Assembly (NCBI GenBank): GCA_913055805.1
Contig: CAJXLF010000001.1
Span: forward strand, 334,761-398,760
From: an uncultured Salinisphaerales bacterium
GTDB taxonomy: Bacteria > Pseudomonadota > Gammaproteobacteria > Nevskiales > CAJXLF01
Reading direction: 5' to 3'
Length of the DNA: 64,000 nt
Positions 43,905 through 52,451 of the stretch are shown piece by piece. The stretch's first letter is position 1. Each line of letters opens with the position of its first letter. The notes beneath the pieces were generated by a model. The model was not told where the DNA came from. It made no database searches and was given only the letters and a program-made list of their open reading frames with translations. A program made the position numbers and the translations under genes.

Positions 43905-45968
43905 TCAATCGCCGGCGCGGGCGTTCTGTTCCGCCAGCCACAGGCGCGTTTGCACCTCCCGTACCGCAGCACTCAAGTGCCGACGAAAGCTGCCATAGGC
44001 CATTTGTGCGGCCTCGGCAGCGAGTTCCTGATTAGCTGCCGGCTTCAGGTAGGTGTGACGCAAGGCGCGAGCCAGCGGCTCGGTCTGTGGGTTGTCGGCC
44101 AGTTCTTCGTAACTGTCTTCCAGCACTGCCTGCAACGCCGCCAGACAGGCAGTGCTGTCGTTACTGCCGGCCCGTTGGATGACCAGAGGTGCGGTTAACA
44201 GGGGATTGTCGGCCAGCCGGTGTGGACGGTGATAATGCTTGAGCGCATCGCGCACCGCCTGGTCAAAAGCTGGCCGGTCCATGGCAGTGTACTGCGGCGT
44301 GGCGGTAGAGGATGGTGCTTCTGCCAGGCCCTGGATGCGCCGGAAGACATTGCGTAACCAGTCCAGGGCCGAACGTTGCCTGAAATCCTGATACATGACG
44401 ACCGTTGCGCCGCCCGGCAGATTCTGTTCGGAGCCCTCAAGGCGCTGGTGGCCGACCAGGTCGGCAATATAGCGCCAGACCTCGTCGTCCAGTTGGCGGG
44501 CGCCGGAATAGGCCTGCCCCGGCCGCACCGCCTCCAGCACCAGGGAAATAAACCCCAACGTCACAATACTGGACAGCCGCATGTAGTGTTCGGCATGCAT
44601 CCAGTAACGCAGCAGGCTGACACGCCCGTCCTTGTTCGTGGCTTTGGAGCAACGGGCCTGGAAAGCGGCGCAAACCGGGTCGGCGGCGATGACGTCGGCT
44701 GGCAATTCCTGCAGGGCCAGCAGCAGGGAAAAACCGATCACTTGCTGGTGGGTATCGCGGATGACCTGCAACGCCTCGGGCTGAGCTGCCACCAGCCTTC
44801 GCAGGTTGGCTACTTCGGCTGCGCCCTCATGTCTGCGCAGCATGGCCTCGACAGCATTCATGTCCTGGTCAGAGGCTGCATCGATATAAGCCGGCTCCTC
44901 TACGGCAGGGCCGGCCATGTGCCAGGGCAGTTCCATGTCGCCGAGCAGGAAGAAGGCATCCAGGCCATGTGTAAGTACGTCGCCCCGGTTCGCTTCAATC
45001 GCCTGCAGATACCAGGTATAGGCACGTTCACCGAGCAGGTGGTACAGGTCGGGGTCGCATTGCTTGAGATCGGCTACCAGCACGTCGCGGATCAGGTCAT
45101 GCGGGAAAAGCCCACCCGGACCGGATTCAATAAAGGACAGATTGCGCAGCCAGGCAAACAATTCGCTGCACTGGGTCTGGTCCAGCATGACACCCAGCAG
45201 GGATTCCGGCAGGCTGCGCACAATGGCGCAGGCGTATAGCGCCCGTCTGCGGGACTCGTCCTGCACATTGCCCAGCAAACCGGCCATGAGTTCGGGCAGC
45301 AGAGTCTCGGGGTCGGGCACTTGTTCAGGTGCATCGCTCTGGCCGCTGACCGCGGCGTCTGCAAACAGGGCCAGGGCCAGCGGGTGACCCCGGGCAAAAC
45401 TGATGCCCTGTTCAATGGCTGCGGGTGGCATTTCCCGTCGCTGGAGATACTCGCGAGCCAGCTCCTCCTGCAGGTACGGTAATTGGTGGTGCCTCAGACT
45501 GTCCGCCCAGGCGGTATCTGTCCGCCAGGCCAACGAAGGTGGCGTGCGGCCCGCGATCACTACACGGACACAATCTGCCTGCGCAGGCAGCCATTGTTCC
45601 CTCAGCCAGCTTTCCAGTGGGGCCAGTAATTCATACGTATCGAGAACAATAATATGCGGCGTATCTTCAGCAACACTCAGACGATCCCGGGCCTGTTGAA
45701 CGGCTTTGGCCACTGCCTGCGGCATGGCGGTAATGCTGCGCGCATCCAGTTGAATGACAGGTAGTGCTCTGGCTTCGGCCAGTGCGGCGTATTCCCGAAG
45801 CAGGCTGGTTTTTCCAATGCCACCAGCCGCAAAAAGGTAGAGAACCCGGAATTTGCTGTCCGCATCTATCAAATTTTCGAACAGGACCTTTTCCGCCTCC
45901 CGGCCGACAAAAAACCGGCGGCGGGCGTCGGCCAGACGGCCGGCTAGCCTGTTATGTTGCTTCTTCAT
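43905..45968 (-). CDS. STAND-type ATPase with C-terminal helix-turn-helix-like domain
   Basis: 687 residues from ATG 45968 (MKKQHNRLAG); a longer frame up to 46079 would cross the intergenic palindrome. FFVGREAEKVLFENLI precedes Walker A AAGGIGKTSLL (about residues 47-57); Walker B is IIVLDTYE (106-113) and the sensor strand VVIAGRTP. A helical middle of ~400 residues has no clear TPR or LRR. The last ~125 residues hold HTYLKPAANQELAAEAAQMAYGSFRRHL, resembling the C-terminal domain (LPFSTYRRHL form) seen in other predicted signalling ATPases. STAND proteins are ATP-switched scaffolds in regulation or defence. Here it most likely controls the downstream surface-protein genes (inference). Confidence 0.75.
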   Translation of the reverse strand: MKKQHNRLAGRLADARRRFFVGREAEKVLFENLIDADSKFRVLYLFAAGGIGKTSLLREYAALAEARALPVIQLDARSITAMPQAVAKAVQQARDRLSVAEDTPHIIVLDTYELLAPLESWLREQWLPAQADCVRVVIAGRTPPSLAWRTDTAWADSLRHHQLPYLQEELAREYLQRREMPPAAIEQGISFARGHPLALALFADAAVSGQSDAPEQVPDPETLLPELMAGLLGNVQDESRRRALYACAIVRSLPESLLGVMLDQTQCSELFAWLRNLSFIESGPGGLFPHDLIRDVLVADLKQCDPDLYHLLGERAYTWYLQAIEANRGDVLTHGLDAFFLLGDMELPWHMAGPAVEEPAYIDAASDQDMNAVEAMLRRHEGAAEVANLRRLVAAQPEALQVIRDTHQQVIGFSLLLALQELPADVIAADPVCAAFQARCSKATNKDGRVSLLRYWMHAEHYMRLSSIVTLGFISLVLEAVRPGQAYSGARQLDDEVWRYIADLVGHQRLEGSEQNLPGGATVVMYQDFRQRSALDWLRNVFRRIQGLAEAPSSTATPQYTAMDRPAFDQAVRDALKHYHRPHRLADNPLLTAPLVIQRAGSNDSTACLAALQAVLEDSYEELADNPQTEPLARALRHTYLKPAANQELAAEAAQMAYGSFRRHLSAAVREVQTRLWLAEQNARAGD

Positions 45969-46011
45969 CGGCCGGATATATGCCCCCGATGCATTCGTAG
46001 CGCAGCATGTT

Positions 46012-46023
46012 TGTATTAATACA
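46012..46023. promoter_or_regulatory. perfect 12-base palindrome between the STAND ATPase and the amidase gene
   Basis: TGTATTAATACA is fully self-complementary. It lies in the 146-bp divergent gap (45969-46114), 44 bases before the preferred ATPase start. It is a candidate site for the ATPase's own C-terminal domain or for its small paralogue. Confidence 0.5.
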
Positions 46024-46114
46024 TCAGTAAGTGTAGCTGCTTGGAGGCGGAGAATTGACGGCATAAGCCTCTCATGCAAGCCTGCCGTCTATTACAAACA
46101 ATTGAGCCAACACA

Positions 46115-47551
46115 ATGCAAAGTGAATTGCTGGCGCTATCGGCCACCGAACTGGCCAGGCGTATTCGTGAGGGGGAGGCGACGTCGCGCGCTGTGGTCGA
46201 GGCCCATATTGCCCAGGCCCAGCGGGTAAATCCCTATATCAATGCCATTGTGCGTGACCGATACCAGGCGGCGCTGGCCGAAGCCGATGCCGCCGATGCC
46301 GCAATTGCCCGTGGCGGGAAGAATTTGCCGCCGCTGCACGGCGTGCCCTGCAGTATCAAGGAGAATTTCGCCTTCAAGGGTATGCCGCAGGCCTCCGGGC
46401 TGGTGGCGCGCAAGCATATGGTGTCAGATCATGATGCGCCCACGGTGGCGCGTTATCGGGCAGCGGGCGCCATTCCCATCGGCGTAACCAATACCTCCGA
46501 GTTGTGCATGTGGATGGAGAGCAATAACAGGGTCTATGGCCGCAGTAATAATCCTTATGACCCGGCACATATCGTGGGCGGCTCCTCGGGCGGCGAGGGC
46601 GCCATTATCGGTTCCGGTTCCTCACCCTTCGGCCTGGGCGCGGATGTTGGCGGTTCGATTCGCATGCCGGCTTTTTTTAACGGTGTGTTCGGCCACAAAC
46701 CCACGCCCGGGATTGTACCCAACACCGATCAGGTGCCGATGCCCATCGGCGATATCCTCAAGTACTGTGTAACCGGGCCGCTGGCCCGCCGGGCAGAGGA
46801 CCTGTGGCCATTGCTGCAGATTCTGGCCGGCCCCGACGAGGGCGACAGCATCAGTGGTTCCGTACAGCTAGGTAATATCGAGTCGGTGGATCTGTCACGC
46901 CTGAATGTGATCAATATCACCGGCAATGGCCGGCAGCGGGTCAGCGCCGAAATGCAGCGGGCACAGCAGCGTGCGGTGGAGGGCTTGACGCCGCATGTGG
47001 CGACGGTGCGCAAGGCAGCCGTCAATGAGTTGCGCAAATCCTTTGAGATATGGGGCGCCATGATGGCGGCTGCCGGAGGACCCAGTTTCAGTCACCAGCT
47101 GGGTAATGGCCGCGATGTCGCCCTGTTTAAAGAGTTCGCCAAATGGAGTCTGCGTCAGTCCGATCACACCTTGCCGGCGCTGAGTCTGGCCCTGACGGAG
47201 AAACTGCCCCTGCCGAAAAGGTTCGTCGACATGGGGGCGCAGTTGCGGGAAAAGCTGCTCGATCTGATGGGAGATGACGGCGTCATTCTGTACCCGCCCT
47301 ATACATGCACTGCGCCGCGCCACTATGTGCCGCTGGCGCGCACCTTTGACTGGGTCTATTGCGGCATTATCAATGTCATGGGGTTGCCGGCAACGCAGGT
47401 GCCGATGGGGCTGGACGAACGCGGCCTGCCGTTGGGAGTGCAGGTGATAGGGCCGCCCGGCAAGGACCATGTCACTATCGCCGTGGCCATGAAGCTGGAG
47501 GCGCTTTTCGGAGGCTGGATTCCCCCCTGGCGGGCGCATCGCCGTTTCTGA
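46115..47551 (+). CDS. amidase signature-family hydrolase
   Basis: 478 residues. The Ser-cisSer-Lys triad is intact: Lys in GVPCSIKENFA, cis-Ser in VGGSSGGEGAIIGSG, and nucleophile Ser in GADVGGSIRMPAFFNGVFGHKPT. The C-terminal VMGLPATQVPMGLDERGLPLGVQVIG is also typical. The layout (EATSRAVVEAHIAQAQRVNPYINAIV) is like the fatty acid amide hydrolase 2 and aryl-acylamidase group rather than GatA, and no gatB/C is adjacent. The substrate is unknown. No signal peptide, so probably cytoplasmic. Divergent from the STAND gene. Confidence 0.9.
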   Translation: MQSELLALSATELARRIREGEATSRAVVEAHIAQAQRVNPYINAIVRDRYQAALAEADAADAAIARGGKNLPPLHGVPCSIKENFAFKGMPQASGLVARKHMVSDHDAPTVARYRAAGAIPIGVTNTSELCMWMESNNRVYGRSNNPYDPAHIVGGSSGGEGAIIGSGSSPFGLGADVGGSIRMPAFFNGVFGHKPTPGIVPNTDQVPMPIGDILKYCVTGPLARRAEDLWPLLQILAGPDEGDSISGSVQLGNIESVDLSRLNVINITGNGRQRVSAEMQRAQQRAVEGLTPHVATVRKAAVNELRKSFEIWGAMMAAAGGPSFSHQLGNGRDVALFKEFAKWSLRQSDHTLPALSLALTEKLPLPKRFVDMGAQLREKLLDLMGDDGVILYPPYTCTAPRHYVPLARTFDWVYCGIINVMGLPATQVPMGLDERGLPLGVQVIGPPGKDHVTIAVAMKLEALFGGWIPPWRAHRRF

Positions 47552-47671
47552 TTGTCAGGCTGTGTTTTGGCGCGGCCCTCGGCTAGTATGAGTAGAAGGT
47601 AAGGAGAGGGCGCGACTGTTCCGCGTCATAATTATTAGATGAGTGCGGCCACAAGCCGCCGGGAGCTGACA

Positions 47672-50626
47672 ATGAGGAGTGAGAAACGCCGGGGGGTGGC
47701 AGCAGCGCTGTTGCTGACGTTTGGTTTTCTGAATGGCTGCGGTGGCAGTTCAGATGATGATGGCGATGGCGGGGTCAGTACCAAGGCGGAAACCCATACT
47801 GTCTGTGGCGAAGATGCCCAGAAAGAGGCGCTGACCGCTTTCTTCGAGGCCCGCGAAGGCGACATCATCGAATTCTGCGAAGGTGAGTTCGATTTCAGCA
47901 CTGGCCTGACCATGACCGGCAAGAAGGGCATCACCGTTCGCGGCGCCGGTATGGACAAGACCATTTTGTCCTTCGCCAACAGCCCGGCCCAGGATGGTAT
48001 CAACGTCAACCAGACTGATGGCTTCACCATCCAGGATCTCACTGTCTACGATGCACCCGGCAACGGCGTGCGCGTGTTCCGCTCAGAGCACATCACCTTC
48101 CGGCGCGTGAAAATCGGCTGGTCCAACGCCGACCCGGCCTCACCCAACTACGATGCCAGCATGGCGTCCTGGTCGGGTAACGGCGCCTATGCCTTCTATC
48201 CGGTGGTGTCACGCTACATTCTGATCGAGGATTCGGTGTCAATCGGTTCCTCCGACGCCGGCGTCTATGTCGGGCAGTCCAGCGATATTCTGGTACAGCG
48301 TACCGAGGCTTTTCACAATGTGGCGGGCTTTGAGTTCGAGAATACCTATCGCGCCGAATACGTGGATAACGTCGCACACAGCAATGTCGGCGGCTTTCTG
48401 GTGTTCGATTTGCCGGGGCGTGTGCAGTTCGGTGAAAAGAACATCGTGCGTAATAACAAGACCTATAACAACAATATCCCGCAGTTTGCGCCGCGCGGTG
48501 CGATCGTGGCGGTGATTCCTCCCGGCACCGGCATGCTGTTGGCGGCGGCTGATCAGGTGGAGATATATGACAACGAAATCTACGACAACAACACCGTAGG
48601 CATTGCGATTGTGAACTACGGGCTGGCCGATGCCGGCGAGCCGGCCACCAATTACGATTTCTTCCCGGAAGGCATTCATATTTATAACAATGTCTTCCGC
48701 AACAACGGCACCCAGCCGGCGTTGCCTGACCTGGAGCGCAGCGGCTGCCTGGGTAATCCGCTACTGCCGATCCCCGGCCTGCCGGGGCTGGGCGAAGATC
48801 CCAGCTGCCTGGCAGACAACGCCACGGTGCTGCCCACCATCCTGCTGGTGAAGAACCTGGGCAAGAGCGCGCACATCATCTTTGATGGCGGCGAGGATGT
48901 GCCCAACGACTGCGACCAGATACCTGTGGACCGCGACGGCATTCCGCTGACCCAGCCGAATCCGAATGAAACCGACCGGCCCGAACCGCGTACCGACGAA
49001 CGCGGCCGACCCAATCTTTATCAGTTCGACCCGATTCCGGTGTGCAAATGGAATGCCTGGAAGTTCGACGAAGAAGGCCAGCTGAAGAAGCCGGAGAACG
49101 GTCTCTGCGTCGAAGGCAATACCTTCGAGAACCCGGTCAATCCGCTGATCGACGCCTATGCCAATGTGCATTTCGCCACGGCCGATCCCACCGATCCGGC
49201 CAACCTGGTGCCGGCCGACAATACGATTCCGACCGATTGCCCGGTCGTGAGTGCCGACCTGCTGCCCTTGTACAAGCCCGAATTGCCCAGCTTCAAGGCC
49301 AATCCTGCCAATGATCCGCGGCCGTCGCAGGCAGCCCTGGAGCAGGTCTGCAATGCCGGGCAGGCGGGCACCATCAACAGGGAGGCCGTGCTCAACTACA
49401 ACTGCCCGCGGCTGGATCAGTACGGCCTTTATCTGGATGAAGCCGATCCACGCAAGGGGCCGACTGCCCCCGGTGTACCGTTCGACCTGAACAGCATCCT
49501 GTTCTCGGATTACGCCGCCAAGTACCGCTTCATGTTCCTGCCGACCGATGCGGCCGGAAAACCGGTCAAGGCGACCTACCAGGATTCCCAAAACTGCGAG
49601 ACGCTGAATATCTACGACTGCTATTCGCAGACACTCAAGTTCCCGGTGGGCACGGTATTTTCCAAGACCTTCGCCTTCCCTAACGGGGATACCGAAGAGG
49701 TGATCGAGACCCGGTTACTTATCAAACGCCAGAATGCGGATGGCTCTGTTTACTGGGTGGGGCTGCCCTATGAGTGGACCACCCAGAACGGTCAACGCGT
49801 GGCCCTGCTCAAGGTCGAGGGCAATACCGTACCGGTGTCATGGGACTACGATGATCCTGATCCGCGGGTGGTGGACGGCGAGGGGGATCTGCGGCACTAC
49901 ACGGGTTCTACCGACAGTTATGCCATTCCTGATGCCGGCGCCTGCGTTCTCTGTCATAACGGCGATGATCTGGAAGCAGGTTCGCCGCCGATTGGTCCCA
50001 AGATCCGCAATCTCAACCGCGACTATGACTTCCCCGATGTGGGCGTAATGAATCAGCTGGCCTTTATGGAAATGAAGGGCCTGATTGATCTGCCCGATAC
50101 ACCGGCCAATCTGGAGAAACTGCCCAAATGGGATGTGCCCGGCAGTACCGGTGAAACACCGGATTCGGCGGCGGATGTGCATCACCGTGCCCGCGCATTC
50201 CTGGAAGTGAATTGTTATCACTGCCACAACCCGGCCGGTAATGCCCAGAATTCGGGGCTGGTACTGGATTTCTTTACCAACCCGATGACCCAGCGCCAGG
50301 GTATCTGCAAGGTGCCGATTGCTGCCGGCCGGGCGGCTGACTTCGGCAATTATGATATCGAGCCGGGCAATGCCGGCCAGTCGATTCTGCCGTTGCGAGT
50401 GGCCACCACCGAGTCGGGCGCCAGGATGCCGCCACTCGCACGCAGCGTGCCGCAGGCTGAAGCCGTGGAGCTGTTGATGCATTGGGTCGATAACGTGGTC
50501 AGTGGATTTGCCGACCCGGATGCCAATACCTGCGGGGGCGGTGGAGGTGGTTTGCCGTTGCCCAGCATGGTGCCTGCCGGTTCGGAAGTGGCGCCGACGC
50601 AGGCCCAGGAAAAGCCCTGGGGCTAG
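47672..50626 (+). CDS. lipoprotein fusing a parallel beta-helix domain to a diheme c-type cytochrome (SO_2930-like)
   Basis: 984 residues from ATG 47672, with GGGAG upstream; 47639 is an alternative. The lipobox is FLNGC. Residues ~70-400 are a beta-helix: VRGAGMDKTILSF, VRVFRSEHITFRRV, AEYVDNVAHSNVGGFLVFD, VEIYDNEIYDNN. Residues ~580-984 match the SO_2930-type cytochrome: LFSDYAAKYRFMFLPTD, FPVGTVFSKTF, heme motif CVLCH (~758), IGPKIRNLNRDY, second heme motif CYHCH (~848) and ARMPPLARSV. These two families are normally separate adjacent genes; here they are one open frame without a stop. The protein should be periplasmic or outer-membrane bound. Confidence 0.85.
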   Translation: MRSEKRRGVAAALLLTFGFLNGCGGSSDDDGDGGVSTKAETHTVCGEDAQKEALTAFFEAREGDIIEFCEGEFDFSTGLTMTGKKGITVRGAGMDKTILSFANSPAQDGINVNQTDGFTIQDLTVYDAPGNGVRVFRSEHITFRRVKIGWSNADPASPNYDASMASWSGNGAYAFYPVVSRYILIEDSVSIGSSDAGVYVGQSSDILVQRTEAFHNVAGFEFENTYRAEYVDNVAHSNVGGFLVFDLPGRVQFGEKNIVRNNKTYNNNIPQFAPRGAIVAVIPPGTGMLLAAADQVEIYDNEIYDNNTVGIAIVNYGLADAGEPATNYDFFPEGIHIYNNVFRNNGTQPALPDLERSGCLGNPLLPIPGLPGLGEDPSCLADNATVLPTILLVKNLGKSAHIIFDGGEDVPNDCDQIPVDRDGIPLTQPNPNETDRPEPRTDERGRPNLYQFDPIPVCKWNAWKFDEEGQLKKPENGLCVEGNTFENPVNPLIDAYANVHFATADPTDPANLVPADNTIPTDCPVVSADLLPLYKPELPSFKANPANDPRPSQAALEQVCNAGQAGTINREAVLNYNCPRLDQYGLYLDEADPRKGPTAPGVPFDLNSILFSDYAAKYRFMFLPTDAAGKPVKATYQDSQNCETLNIYDCYSQTLKFPVGTVFSKTFAFPNGDTEEVIETRLLIKRQNADGSVYWVGLPYEWTTQNGQRVALLKVEGNTVPVSWDYDDPDPRVVDGEGDLRHYTGSTDSYAIPDAGACVLCHNGDDLEAGSPPIGPKIRNLNRDYDFPDVGVMNQLAFMEMKGLIDLPDTPANLEKLPKWDVPGSTGETPDSAADVHHRARAFLEVNCYHCHNPAGNAQNSGLVLDFFTNPMTQRQGICKVPIAAGRAADFGNYDIEPGNAGQSILPLRVATTESGARMPPLARSVPQAEAVELLMHWVDNVVSGFADPDANTCGGGGGGLPLPSMVPAGSEVAPTQAQEKPWG

Positions 50627-50640
50627 GCCGTCGGTTAACA

Positions 50641-50680
50641 GGGGCGGGGCTGTGAAAGCACGGCTGTCCGCCCCTTTTTT
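50641..50680 (+). terminator. rho-independent terminator after the beta-helix/cytochrome gene
   Basis: GGGGCGG (50641-50647) pairs with CCGCCCC (50668-50674), with further pairing inside the loop, and is followed by six Ts (50675-50680). It begins 15 bases after the stop codon. Confidence 0.85.
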
Positions 50681-50843
50681 GTTCTTGGTTGCAGTGCACA
50701 AAAAGTGCTATTCTCGAATTAATTGACAACCCGATTTTTCAGATTCGGGTGCGCAGGAGCAGTGCCGGGTCGCCGGCCAGGCAGGATATCTCATACAGGC
50801 CAGCATGCGACGCGTGCCGGCCGATAACGGTTTTGGAATACGA

Positions 50844-52331
50844 ATGAAACGCAGCTTGAAAGCCGCCAAGTCGGCCATGGTCAGTGCCAATACCTATGAT
50901 GAATGGAAAGCCGCAGCGGTTGCACATGACCGGCTGACGGGCATGGATGAATGGCGGGCCGAAGATTTTTCACCGGATTATGACTATCGCCTGATCAAGT
51001 CGCGCCTGGCCGAAATTCGCAAGCTGCGCCGTGAAAACGACCCCATGGGCCTGGCCTTCATGCTCAACGAGGGGTTGCATGGCAACCTCGCCAACATGGC
51101 CAATCCGGCGTTGTACATGCATGCCCAGTTCGGCACCAAGCAGTTGCTGACGGATTATCTGCGGGAGGTATCCGAGGCCCTGAATTACCTTTGCGACTGT
51201 GATTCCGAGGCTTTCCCCTACGACCAGAAGATCAAGTTTTTCCAGCGTACCGGCCGCAGTTTCGGTCGTTCCGCACTGATGTTGTCCGGTGGGGCGACCC
51301 TGGGCATGTTCCATCTGGGTGTGATCAAGGGTCTTTTCGAGCAGGGGCTGCTGCCGCGGGTGATTTCCGGTTCCAGCGCCGGTTCGATTATTGCGGCGGT
51401 CGTGGGCACGCATACCGACGAAGAACTGGTGCAGATGTTCGACCCCGAATATCTGACCCTGCAGGCCTGGCGTGGGCTTGGTGTCTGGGGCGCGCTCAAG
51501 GAACGCGCCATCATGGATGGTCGTCAGTTGTCGGAATGTATTCGCGACAATGTCGGGGACTTTACCTTTGAAGAAGCCTTTGAGCGCACGGGCCGTATTA
51601 TCAACATCACCGTGTCGCCGGCCGATCCGCATCAGCAGGGGCGCATCCTCAATTACCTGACTTCGCCCAACGTGCTGGTGCGCCGCGCCTCTCTGGCCTC
51701 CTGCGCCATTCCCGGCGTATTCCCCGCGGTGGAACTGGAAGGCAAGAACATTCAGGGCGAAGTGGTGCCCTATATGCCCGGTCGGCGCTGGGTAGACGGC
51801 ACCATCGAGGCCGATCTGCCGATGCTGCGTCTGGCGCGCATGCATAACGTCAATCATTACATCGTCAGCCAGACCAATCCGCACGTGGTGCCTTTCCTGA
51901 CGGAGAAGGAACAGTTGCGTGAAACCGGCCTGTTGCCGTTTGCCAAGGACATGGTGACAACACACAGCCGCAATACGCTGAAGCTGGCTCGCCGCCACAT
52001 GGGACCCAATGTGGTCTCCAACCTGATCGGCAAGGTGCATGCCATCACTGACCAGAAGTACAGCGGCGATATCAACATTTTTCCCAAACAGACGCCGGCC
52101 AAGCTGCTGCGCATGTTGTCCAATCCCACGCCGGACGACATCCAGAACTACATCGTCGAGGGTGAACGGGCCACCTGGCCCAAGGTGGAGCGGATCCATA
52201 ACAGCACCATGCTGAGCCGCACTTTCGACACCTGCCTGCTGCGACTCAAACACCGCACTTATGGTGACGAGCAGCTCAAGCAGGAATCCAAGAAAGTCGT
52301 GCAACTTCTCAATCGCCGCCGGCGTTCCTGA
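50844..52331 (+). CDS. patatin-like phospholipase with N-terminal DUF3336
   Basis: 495 residues from ATG 50844 (MKRSLKAAK), with GGAATACG upstream; 50805 is an alternative. The DUF3336 part (TYDEWKAAAVAHDRLTGMDEWRAED) occupies the first ~140 residues. The patatin domain has the oxyanion GGATLGMFHLG, the nucleophile GSSAGS and the catalytic Asp in DGTIEADLPM. Proteins of this make-up include eukaryotic triacylglycerol lipases and proteobacterial relatives. No signal peptide, so it acts inside the cell, perhaps on storage lipid or membrane. Upstream gap 50681-50843 holds no gene. Confidence 0.9.
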   Translation: MKRSLKAAKSAMVSANTYDEWKAAAVAHDRLTGMDEWRAEDFSPDYDYRLIKSRLAEIRKLRRENDPMGLAFMLNEGLHGNLANMANPALYMHAQFGTKQLLTDYLREVSEALNYLCDCDSEAFPYDQKIKFFQRTGRSFGRSALMLSGGATLGMFHLGVIKGLFEQGLLPRVISGSSAGSIIAAVVGTHTDEELVQMFDPEYLTLQAWRGLGVWGALKERAIMDGRQLSECIRDNVGDFTFEEAFERTGRIINITVSPADPHQQGRILNYLTSPNVLVRRASLASCAIPGVFPAVELEGKNIQGEVVPYMPGRRWVDGTIEADLPMLRLARMHNVNHYIVSQTNPHVVPFLTEKEQLRETGLLPFAKDMVTTHSRNTLKLARRHMGPNVVSNLIGKVHAITDQKYSGDINIFPKQTPAKLLRMLSNPTPDDIQNYIVEGERATWPKVERIHNSTMLSRTFDTCLLRLKHRTYGDEQLKQESKKVVQLLNRRRRS

Positions 52332-52451
52332 ACACAGCAGAGATCGCCGTAATCCACTGATTACCTGAGGCGTTATTGCCATTGGCAAGAGGGCGGCGCA
52401 TACTGCCAGCAACATACATACCGGTTGGTAGGTAAAATTTACAGGTGACAC

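Noticed and set aside
45969-46079. Longer N-terminus for the STAND ATPase
   Set aside because: It would start at TTG, lacks a well-spaced ribosome-binding site and would place the 12-base palindrome inside the coding region.
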